From Leptobrachium leishanense (taxonomy: Eukaryota > Chordata > Amphibia > Anura > Megophryidae): DNA of 64,000 bases. The position numbers and the translations under genes were made by a program. The number at the start of each line of letters is the position of its first letter. The stretch's first letter is position 1. A model generated the notes under the pieces. That model worked only from the letters and a program-made list of their open reading frames with translations, searched no databases and was not told the origin of the DNA. The stretch is from NCBI GenBank assembly GCA_009667805.1, contig CM019070.1, positions 57,726,735 through 57,790,734 of the forward strand, in the 5' to 3' direction. Positions 46,601 through 58,600 of this stretch are shown here, one piece after another.

Positions 46601-49600
46601 ATTTTTCATTCTCCAGTCATTCTCCTGCTTTTCACGTTCTCTGAATAACCCTGAAAGTATAAAAAATACCACTCACTTCATTTGGCTGAATAATCTTGAA
46701 TACAATAACACTAGTGTTTTGTAACAGGTCTTTGTGAAATCAAAAAGCACATAAATAAAGTAGTCCTTCGTAGTTCCCTACATCCTCTACCCTTGTCGTC
46801 CTTTTGACACCTGCTTGTTCAGTCAATTTCATCTTCTTTATCTGAATCTTTTGATACAGCATCCTCAGTATCAATTTCTAGCTTGAACTACTAATCACAA
46901 CTACAATGCTACAGAACTTGTTAGCGCTTTATGAAAACTTATAACTGTATCAAAACAATAGAGTCAGCTCAGGGAGAGATAACTGATGTCACAAACCGGG
47001 TGCCGGACAAAATCCCTACTGCCAGGTTCCCTAATGCCAACATCCCAACGGCCAACTTCCAGACAGAACAAGTGCCGGACATCCCAACTTCCCTACACGG
47101 CCAACTTCCAGACATCCATAATCCCAGCGGCTAACCCTAATACTAACACCCTAACCCTTAGGGAGTTAGGGTTATGGCTAGGTTTAGGGGGGGTTAAGGC
47201 TAGATTTAGGGGGGTTAAGGTTAGGGTTAGGTTTGGGGGGTTAGGGTTATTTCTAGGTTTAGGGGGTTAGGGCTAGATTTAGGAGGGTTAGGGCTAGGTT
47301 TGGGGGGTTAGGGGTAGGTTTAGGGGGTTAGGGTTAGGGCTAGGTTTAGAGGGGTTAGGGCTAGGTTTAGGGGGGTTATGGTTAGTTTTGGGGGTTAGGG
47401 AGTAGGGTTAGTGTTAGCCACTGTGATTTTGGATGTCTGGAAGTTGGCTATCAGGGAGTTGTCTCTGTAGGGAAATTGGCCGTGTAGGGAAGTTGGCCGT
47501 CAGGGAGTTGTCGGTGTATGGAAGTTGGCCGTTGGGATTTTGGCATTAGGGGACCTGGTTGTAGGGATTTTGACCCAAACCCGTTACAATCCGTCTGGAG
47601 GACCTGCATCTTTTTGATGGTATGGCTAGGAACATTAAAGGCAGGCCTAAACATTTTAAAGACTAGTGGTTTATCTGTGATACATACAAAATCACCCTAT
47701 TACTCCCTTGTTTTGGTATACAACAGTGAACACAATCTTTCTGTTACGTAATATTAGTCAATGTTGACTCTTTGATTGCAATGTTTAATTTGCTTCTGTA
47801 GCAAGCATGATGAACTTGTGTGATCAAATCTTCAATCTCCTTCCCCCTCTTCCTTTCTGTACCCCTTTCTTTACTTTTGTACTTTTTTCTAAACACAATA
47901 AAATCTTCTATTCAAAAATAAATAAATATAAAATCAGCTCATGGAAGTCCTGGCAAAATTGTGAGAAGTTATGATAGTGGCAGGGTAAGTATTTTTGCTT
48001 AGATATAGCAATTTTGCCATTTTTGCTACATAGATATTAGTAAATACGGTTTCTGCACCATGTGGTGACCCATCAAGTTTTTGTTTACCTACAAAATGCA
48101 GAACACAAGCTATGTTTCATGTTTATGTCAGTTATATTGTAGTGGGTATTTTATATATTATTTACCATTTTTTGCTTCCTTATTTAGTGTAGCCCCACGT
48201 AATAAAAAACATTCTGCAAAAGACTTGCAGATTTTTATCAATGTTCAATAATTAGTTTTATTTAATCATTTTACATGGTTTTACGCAACCCCAGGATGTC
48301 AGCCCCCTCTGGGAGAAGTCGGCGCCAAGCCTTGGGACTGGGATGACACACTGAGCGCAACCTCTGCACCCTAGCGCATCGTTTCCAGTCAAGTAGTTAA
48401 TATATACTTTTTTATACATGATATTATTATGCAGTAATAATTGAAGTTTTACCTCAACAGCTTCATGAGTAAGATCTCTGTTTCCTAAAGAAAGTCCAAT
48501 AAAAGCATCTATCAGTCCATTAACGTCCAGTCTATCGGAAACAATAAATGTTATTCCACCTAGAAAACATAACATACATGCTTAGAAAAATTACAACAAT
48601 TTGAAAGAAATGATAAAACGCAAAAGCTGAAAATGTTAACCTAAAAAACATAATATATATGTACATACAGGTATATATCTGTACTTACTGTATGACAAAC
48701 ATGAAAGATCAACTTGAACATTAAATTGTTATGGACAAGAATATGTATCTGCTGTAATAATATTCAAAGGCCTAGAAAAATGCTCATTTAAGTTTAATAT
48801 GTCTTTAAGAGATGATTAATACAACTGTCTTTTCAGATAAAACCAAAATGTATCTTGAGTAACTTCACTATTTCGGCAGAATAGCTAACCACAAGTCATG
48901 CGGTATCAGGAGCAGGGTGGGGGAGCCATCTTGGAGTACTGTGTGCAGTACTGGAGACCGTATCTCCAGAAGGATATAGACATCTTAGAGAGAGTTCAGA
49001 GAAGGGCTACTAAAATGGTGTACGGCTTGAAGGAGAAAAGTTACCAGGAAAGGCTTAATGATCTTAACATGTACAGCTTGGAAAAAAGACAAGACAGAGG
49101 AGATATGATAGAAACTAGACATGTGCACAGCACAAAATTTCGTTTTGAACTAATGCATTAGTACTAAAATGCAATTTATTTAGTTGCTACAGAAATTCGT
49201 TTTCAGTTCTTTAGTATGAAAACTAATTTCATTCATCCGAAAACCAGTGGATACAATTACTATTGTAGTGGCTCCTCAGAGGGCTGAGATCGCTGCTTGT
49301 TACAGTATCTCTCACTCTCAGCACAATGTGGGCCATATTATATAGCTGGTGCTAACTTAACCAGAGCTGTTGTAAACTTCCCAGAGCTATTATAGCCTAT
49401 GGAGGTTTTCAGTTACAACAGCTCTGGTTAAGTTAGCACCAACATTGCAATACTGCCCCGTGTCAGGCAAAGCTGTTACAGTAACTGACTGCTGCTCATC
49501 ACAGCGCTCAGAGTTTCAGTAAAACTAGTAAATAATATTTTTATATATAAGACGTTAGAACAATATTATTTCCTTGTTTTACTGAAACTCTGAGCGCTGT

Positions 49601-52600
49601 GATGAGCAGCAGTCAGTTACTGTAACAGCTGAGCCTGATACATTGTACTGAGAGATAATGTAACAAGCAGCCGATCTCCGCGCTCACAGCCACTGGATTT
49701 AAAGGGCTAAAAAAAAAAAGGCTCTTCTCTGTATAATGTTTAGAACATCCTCCTGCATTAATTAATACCCCTCTCTGTATAATGTATACAACATCCACCT
49801 GCATTAATTAATACCCCTCTCTGTAAAATATATAGAACATCCTCCTGAATTAATGTCCCTCTCTGTATAGAACATCCTCCTGCATTGGCATGTGGAGGGT
49901 GCAGAACTTCGGATGTTGCGATGTTGCGCTCTTCATTGCTGGTCTCCTTCACTCATCAATATAATATCACAAAAAGGACTGAAACTAAAATGTAGTGCAT
50001 TTTATTTTAGTTTCTTTCGTTTTTTGTACTGAGCAGTTTCGTTTCTCTTGAGTCATACTAAAACGAAATTATCCCAAAATTCGGACTAAATCGCTTTAGT
50101 ACTAAAACGAATGCACATGTCTAATAGAAACATTTAAATACGTAAAGGGAATCCACAAGGTAGAGGAAGGGAGTATATTTAAAAGGAAACAAAATAGCAA
50201 AACAAGAGGACATAGTCTTAGATTAGAGGGGCAAAGGTTTAAAAGTAACATCAGGAAGCATTATTTTACTGAGAGGGTGGTGGATACATGGAACAGTCTT
50301 CCAGTTGAAGTGGTAGAGGCCAAAACAGTAATTGAATTTAAGCAAGCATGGGATAGGCATAAGGCTATCCTAAACAAAAGATAAATCCAGGTAAATTATC
50401 CATGTAATTGGGCAGACTAGATGGGCCGAAAGGTTCTTATCTGCCGACATTTTTCTATGTTTCTATGTTTCTATCTAGCATCCTGGAACAGGACATCACC
50501 CACACACCTACACACCCATGATGGAGAAAAACAGCTGACGGCCGTCAATGACGCATGATACCTTGACCTTTGGAAATAGCTGATATTTGATTTTCATCTA
50601 GTTGATAGAATAATTTGTTTGTGCACAATTTTATGCTGAAGTTGCCAAAAATGTTAAAGTTGACTCCCACTCGCTTACTCACCAAACTGGTATAAAACAT
50701 GTATCAAAATCTAATGATAGACACAGAAAAATCACTGGCTTTGACCAGAGAGGCTGCATCCAATCCTCAAAACCGCAATAAAGATCTCACCTGTCATGTA
50801 CGCTATTTCTTCAAGTTCCTTAGCGGCCTCAGGGCCCACGGCACCTGTATGAATTATTACCCCACTGTTAATTATATCTGGGTAGCAAAGTTTGGTGTCA
50901 TAATCGTCCTCTCCAGTTACTATCAATATGATTTCTGTACCATGCGCTGACCCATCAAATCCTTTGTTTACCTAAAAAATAGAAGTAAACTAGTTGTGCG
51001 CAGAAAACCAAATGCTCAACACAAGCTATGCTTCATGCTTATGTCAGTTATATTGTAGTGGGTAAATTATATATTATTTACCATGCACATAGCCATTTCT
51101 GATACAAACACTCATGTCAGTGATCCTGACAGCTAATTAGATGGTTACTCCATTCCAAACCTTTGCGTCAGACAGTCAACATCTGTTTTACGACCGAGCC
51201 ACTTTATCAGGTGTTGGAACCCCTGTATAGTGTTGTGAGTATGGAACCCAATGACAAGCCGGCGAAGAAGGAGACCAGGAGATGTATCTCAGTAATTGAG
51301 TATTTTAGTGAGGCAGAAACAAAATATAAAGTTCAGGACGATAGATTATAACTCAAACGGTATTCTCGATTGGTAATGTAAGAAACATAAAGTCCAGAAC
51401 AGAGGAGTGCGAGTCAAGGTTTTTCTTTGGTAACAACGGGAACAAAAGTTTATAACAAAGGGTTGTAGAAAAAGATAATGAGGATTGTGGTCGTTGAGGC
51501 AATCTTTGGTTTGAAGATCTGGAGAAGGTACCGTGGTCGTGGAGGCAATCCAGGGTTGAGGATCTGGAGGAGGTACCGTGGTCGTGGAAGCAATCCTGGG
51601 TTGAGGATCTGGAGAAGGTATCATGGTCTTGGAAGCAATCCTGGTTTGAGGATCTGGAGAAGGTACCGTGGTCGTGGAAGCAATCCTGGGTTGAGGATCT
51701 GGAGAAGGTACCGTGGTCGTGGAAGCAATCCTGGGTTGAGAATCTTGAGTTCAGAGAACGGGTTTCACTTGGAACAGGAACAAGAGGGAACGCTGGAAAA
51801 CTGAAGTGATGAAACCACAGTATAACCTGGTTAATGAACTAAGAAAGGCGGCTAGTTCATATAGGGTTCAGAGGATCATAGAAACACCATTCACCTGGGA
51901 AGCCTGGGTGGAGTTGGGATACCTGAGTCCTTGATAGGTTAATGGGAGGCATACGAGGATCTCCAGTGCAGGTGTCATGCAGTACCTGTAATCGACAAGC
52001 AGAGGGCGCCAGAATACCAAGGTCTTTATGTCTTAAGGAGATAGGCAATCGCGCGTGCGCGCTTTGTTCCTCGGCATTCGACTCCTGTCGGCGGCGTGGG
52101 GCGTACCGCGAGCTCTCTCCTGCTTCTGGGCAGAGAGCGTGGAGCGACGCACCATGAGGGACCTCAGGTGAGCATTGCAGGCGTCCCAACATGGCGGCCG
52201 GGAGCGGGCCGTGGAGTTGGGCATGACATCAGGAGCTTGATTCGTAATACTCAAGTGTGGCACAAAGCACTGCAGTGTTCTCAGCTCCAGGAGTCCATAG
52301 GACTCCTTGGAGACAGACGTGGGTTCAAATGAGCGCTGCAAGAACTTGTGTGAGTGAGATCCGGCCAGGACAGTGGATGGATATGTTGAGGAAGACTGGG
52401 AACTATTTGTTCCCAGTGTACAGCTGCACGAGGAGCGAGTAAGTAGCGAAGTGCACTGCTATCTCTCCACCAAAGGACCTAAGGTGAGTATGGGACTTTT
52501 TGGTGGGGTTCAATTTATGCGTTAAGTGATTGTGCTAAAGCGCAATTAGCTAACACCAGCCTGTGAAAGAATACCATCAAGCGCAGATGAAGGAGGAGCT

Positions 52601-55600
52601 GATTGGAATAGCTCATTATCTGCTGGGGCTTATTAGTGTCTCCCATGCAAAGTATAGCAGACATAAATGTACAGCATTCACAGAAGCACTTTTTACTGCA
52701 ATTAAGCCCAGTCAACACTTTAATATACAAACCTGATACGCATGAGCACTTTATTCTGTTGTCAGATTATAAACATTGCTGTTGTATATTTGCTTATCCT
52801 GTATGTTGTTTATCTTTTATATACACACTGCTTTAAATTCATTCCTGAGCACCTTATTGCATGATTGATGCATACTTCAATCACGTATTTTATACAATAT
52901 TTTATATATATTTGTTTTAGTCTGCGCCAGGGAATATATATTCTTCATCACAAATGTACAGTAACCTGGCGCAACATCCGAGACGCAAGTAGAGCTCGTA
53001 TCTCAAATTAAATAGGACGAGTAGAATAATTAAGCACAGCGCGCGAGCCGTTCTGCTGTAGCCCGTTGGCATCTGGCCCCACACACAAGTAAAGCACACT
53101 TGAGAACGATAAGAAAAGAGAACCCTGCTCCGGTGAGCTTACAATCTAAGAATAGTGGTGTGACACACACAGCGGCGTAGCGTGGGTTGTCAGTGCCCGG
53201 GCAAGGCAAGAATTGTGCGCCCCCCAACCTGTGGGCACGGTAACACACCCTGATTCCCTTCTACCAGTAGAGTATTGACCCCCCCTTACCGCACAAGCAC
53301 ATGTATTGTATATTAACAAAATACTGATATAATAAAAAAATTAAACACACATGCCCCCCATAGTGCGCCACTGCTACCAGTCACCTTGTCCCAGTATACC
53401 CTATCATAGTTCCACTCTCAAATTATACCCAGTCACTCTCTCCCAGTACCCCCAGTCACTCTCTCTCCCAGTACCCCAGTCACCCTCTCCCAGTACCCCA
53501 GTCACCCTCTCTCAGTACCCCAATCACTCTCTCTCCCAGTACCCCCAGTCACTCTCTCCTTCTCTCTCTCAGTACCCCCACTTTCTCCCAGGACCCCCAG
53601 TCACTCTCTCTCTTCAAGTAACCCCAGTCACTCTTTCTCTCATTTTTGCGCCCCCTAAAAAAATTGCGCCCGGGGCGACCGCCCCCGAGGCACCCCCCAC
53701 ACTACGCCACTGGACACACAGAGGTCAGGGTAAATAGTGGAGTATGAGAAGTAGTGGGGTGCATGGAAGCTGTGTGCGAGATAGATCAGGAAAGGTGCAA
53801 TGGAGGGATTATGGAGTGAGAGGATAGGCCTCTCTGAAGTAATGCGTTTTTAAAGACTTCTTGAAAGATTGGAGGCACAGGGGGAGTCTAATGTTGTGAA
53901 GGAGGGTGTTCCACAAAAAGTGTACAACTTGGGAAAACTACTGAACATCAGAGTTGGAAGTTTAAATGGATTTATTCTGGAAAAAAATAATATGAATTTT
54001 TAACACATTTATTTTTTTATATGGAAATTGCTCAATAAATAGTATGAGTTATAAATTATGACATGCACTTTCACTTTCAATGTAAGTTGGTAGCTGGAAA
54101 TTACAAAATTAGATTTTGCAAAATAAAAAAAAATAAAAAGACATTCAAACCCTCACAATGACTTGAGAATAAATAAGCAACGAAATTAGATGAATGAAAA
54201 TATAAAGAATTTACCTCAATGCCAGCTAGAATTCCTGCACAAATGTTTGATCCACCAGATGCAGTTGATGGTAATAGAGATTTCAGCGTTTGACGCTGAG
54301 CATCGCCGTGTATTTGTAACAGTTGAGATCTGATAGAGGCGGAACTTGAAAACGTGACAATTCCAACATACGACCCTAATTCAATGATCTGGATAAGAAA
54401 AACTTCTGCTGCTTGGTATAGACGCCCTAAACGGTTATTCTGTAATGGATACAAAATATTAACATACACATAAAAAAATGACATATTATGATCATAAGGT
54501 AATTTTGAAATCTAATTTAAAATTGGCATTACAGACATATTGACGACTTTACACCAGTATCTGTTCTATAATATACTATAAAAATCTGACCTTTGTGAGG
54601 ATTCATATAATTAGCATTGGAACTATTTGTCCCATTATTCTAACCATGCTAGAATATGTGACCCATGATGATCCCATCCTTTTCACAGTTTGTATGTAGA
54701 ATTCTATGGTCCTTCTATTGTTGACCTACATCTAGTGACATGATTTCAATAATTTGATTTAATTTATGTACTTCACTTAGAATTAAAATACACTTAAATC
54801 ATATACAGTATATAATTGTAACGGGCGCCGTAGCACTCACACAGGAGTAGCGAGGTTGAGATCTTTTTGGACAGAAATACCTGCTTGATTGTTACCAAAT
54901 TCTCGGTATTCACAGACTTATACTCCAAAGCCAAGGAGCACAAAAGAACAACTGATTTGCCACTAAGTTCCAAAGGTTTCAAGACCAACGGACAACTTAG
55001 AGCACGCTCAGAAACACAATGATTAGTTTGACAGTCAATGAATTGTGCAGACTGCAGGGCAGTCAACAAACGTTCAGATTTAGCGTTAGCTAATAAGCTC
55101 AAATGGTACCTTACAATGATCAGAGGGGGCTGACACACATATGGGAATACAGTTGGTACAGACCTGGGTATATTTGGCGGTTAGGATGCAATGATCATAT
55201 GCGGTATTTAACCCTTTCGCTGCTGAGGCATTTCACACCTGTGTGCTGAGCTCATTTTTACCGGTTTCGCTCATCATGTTTAAACGCGTTTTGAAGCCTT
55301 ATTTTATTATATGACCCAGACATATTATATATCGTTCTTTCCGGCAGACTCTGCAGATTTATAATATATCATTATTATCATGTCCTGTCTGTATATTATA
55401 ACAAAAATGCAATAAAATTTGAATTTTCAATAATTTACAATGTGTAAAGTGTTTTTTTTCACATTTTAACATGCAAGCTTTTGCGGTTATATTTTCTATG
55501 GGTTGCGCTTGTTAAAAAAATTAGAAATGGGGACTCGTTACATTTTGTTTGGGGGAAAATCACGTGATTTTTAACAAACGCACCCCATACAAAAATCGTT

Positions 55601-58600
55601 AGTGCGGCATCATTGTTCACATTAGAATTGAAATGGGAACAATATTGCTGCATTAACAAAAAAAAGAAAAGCTGTTTATTTTTTTTATTTTTTTTTTTTA
55701 AATATTTTTTTATTTACATATTTATGGGGGGGTTTTTGGTAACTTTTTACATGGTCACTTTTGGTATCGTTGGAAAGGCCATGCTCTGGCCGATCCAACA
55801 ATACTAAACATTAACCCCTATCTGCCACAGATCGGGAGATAGGAGGTTCATTGGAACCCCTATCTCCACCATTGGTGCCAACTAGGGGTTAACTCTAAAA
55901 CTGACGTCATTGCGCTATGTATGATGACGCCAGTCGTCAGGGGAGATCCCGGAAGCTTGGCCGACATCCAAGATGTCATCCAGCTCTGAGAGAGGATCAC
56001 GATCCGGGGCTTTTTGGGGCCGAATCGTGATCCAGCCCCCAAGGGGTAAAAGCCAGGCACCGTTTGGAAGGGCAGGCTGTGCCCTTCCAAATGATGCCCG
56101 CCTTTAATTGTTGGCCCCCGGCGATTGGGAGGGAGAGAGGTCTGAAGGACCTCCCCCCTCCCTTTCAGGCACCTCCTCCGCACTCGCGGGGGGGGCACCT
56201 GAAATAGATGTCATCGCGCTAGCGCGATGACATCTATTGTCCCCACCGGGGTCCCGGAGTGCCGGGCTGACATCCAAGATGTCAGCCCGCACTGGGGGGG
56301 GCTCAGCAATTGGCCTGAATCCCGGCCGATTGCTCCCTCTTGTGCATGGACGCGCTGAGCGCGTCCATCGCACAGGGGAAGCACTTGACAGGACGTGCTG
56401 AGCGCGTCCTCTGCAGCCAAGTGGTTAAACAGTATTTTTCTACCGCGGTTTGCACATATGCTCGTAGCAATGAAGCGTACACCTTGGGTCTTAAATAGCA
56501 ACCTGATGAGGCCACAAAGGATACCCCAGAGCGAGTTGGGAATAATCCCAGATAGCGAGTGAAACCCCCTTCAGCAAACATAGGGTTAATCCACCAAAGC
56601 ACAATATGAGCGGTCGCTAATGGTTGAAGCAACAGAATGGTCAGATACAAGACGGGTCGAAATCAGGAGCGGGAATCGTAGACTTAAACGGGACGGCAAC
56701 TTAAACAGCAATAAGTATAGCTTAGCGATGCGGGAACAGAACTCCACATCAGGGCGACGAGGTAACTCCTCGCGCCCTGCTTTAAACCCGGCGGCTCCTC
56801 GTGACCACTCCAGGCCCCGCCCCCTCAGACGCCGCTCAGCCATTACATGGTGCTGGCACTCGACCAGCCCTTGGCACTGAACCATGCCCAGACCCCCCAG
56901 GAAGCACAGCAGGGGCTAAGGATGTAACAATAATATTTACAACATGAACTATAGTGAATAAAAACAAGTTATGAGAGCACTGACAATAGTTAACAGCACT
57001 ACTGGCCTGCCCTATACTGTAGTGAGTCCGCTCTCGGGTCTCACAAGGTTTTATCTTGATGGTGCCATTACGGAGAAACCTATTCCATATGCAAATCAGA
57101 CTGCTTTCACCCAGAAAGCATGGCCAGAACTAAAGAGGTTGTCATCTCTGCACGAGAGGTAAAGCAAACCCCGATGAACGTTTTAGCCTAATTAGGCCTG
57201 GTCGAGAGGGTATAGCTGGTACCAAACTAGGCACATCAAGGAAGGGCTCCACATCTGGATTACCCTGGATACTTATAGTGAATAATGTAATATGCCTCCC
57301 AGCTAAAATCTCGAGACCTGAGTGTGGACACAACAAAGGGCAAGCCATGTAAGCAGCACCCTGGGCTGCATAACAGTGTTTTTCATCTTCACCTGAGCTG
57401 TGTTTTTTGAAACATCAAGCACTAAGGTGAGCACTCTGTTCTTGGGTTGCAACAGTGAGAAAGTGGGCTCTGGAATGGTGATTGTCGTCCCAGGGACAGT
57501 GGATTTTATGTCGGATGAATCGCTGATCACATCCCATGTGCTGCGGGAATTACACACATGGTTTTGAAGTGTTGGAGCTTCAATGTTATGGTTACTTGCA
57601 TCACAGAACTCAGATACCTGAAAAAAGAGATAACAAGTATGGATGAAAGAGTGGAAGGAAGGTCAAATGGATAAGGGCAATCAACTAACTACTAACTAAG
57701 AAGAATGGCCACAATATTAATTCAATTGTTTTAAATATATAGTTCTAAATGTTATAGTTCTGAGGTTCTTATAAATGTCAATGTAGAAAATAACAAACGT
57801 TAACTTAACCTAAATAAAGACACTGGTAAGTTTTCATTGATATGAAACCTAGCAATGCTTTTTTCTTAAATTGTAATTTTAATGGGTTTTTATTCAAATT
57901 ACACGTTATATTATTTTATATCACAAGGTATATTTAGTCTGGGATCCATGAATATCCCATCCTCATCCCAGTCGTCATAAAAAAGTCTCACATTTATTGA
58001 CTTGTGTACCTGAATCTACTGATATATACGGCTCTATCACCTCCTTAACGCTAGCGCTAGCACTCACATAAATGAGCGTTAGTGCTAGGTTAATTAAGGT
58101 GATAGCGTGCTGCATAGGTGATACCGTTAGCGAATCGCTAGTAGCGTTTTTAGCTCGAGCTTTCTGTACTTTGCTCTCCCTAAACTTAACATGGTAAGCG
58201 CAAAGTGTAAGCAATCAGTAATTAGCTTTAGAATCACATAGTCGCTAACGCTAATTACTCACAGCTGTCGCTAACTAAAAAGGTTTGCTATAGCTTAGAG
58301 CTGGTGCTAACCGATTCCGCTTCTGTGGAATCAGTTAGCTGCAGCTAGAATCCCCCCCCCCAAAAAAAATCACATACTCACCTCTCATCCCACGACGAGA
58401 ACGGCGGCCCAATCCACCATTTCTGGCCACCGGGATCAGAGTCAAATGGGGGGAAAAAAGTCCACATTCTCCCTCCGCGAATATTATGCGGACCTGCAGG
58501 ATCTCACAAGAGGTCACAAGAGGTCCTATGGACTCCATAGAGGGGATGCTTGCGATGGTGCTTTAGCGCTGCCCCGAGCATCCTCGAGCCTAGCAGCCAC

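Larger units (their letters stand above)
48728..50760 (+). mobile_element. Diverged solo LTR of the endogenous retrovirus, split by a LINE
   Basis: 48728-48895 and about 50476-50760 match the reverse of 9134-9768: GACAAGAATAT, CAAAGGCCTAGAAAAATGCTCATTTA, then GGAAATAGCTGATATTTGATTTT and CACTGGCTTTGACCAGAGA. It is in the opposite orientation to gene 2 and stops about 30 bp from the exon 8 donor. Confidence 0.82.

Noticed and set aside
47140..47415. An interstitial telomere
   Set aside because: Words vary widely, runs of G exceed three, and the array is enclosed by inverted arms, so it belongs to a repeat element.
51478..51804. A 108-residue repetitive open frame
   Set aside because: It is the 45-bp minisatellite read in frame; unit length is a multiple of three, so it stays open by construction.
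56104..56650. Several long overlapping minus-strand frames around 55.9-56.9 kb
   Set aside because: They run across the junction of the piggyBac-like element and the solo LTR, overlap each other and have no recognisable motif.
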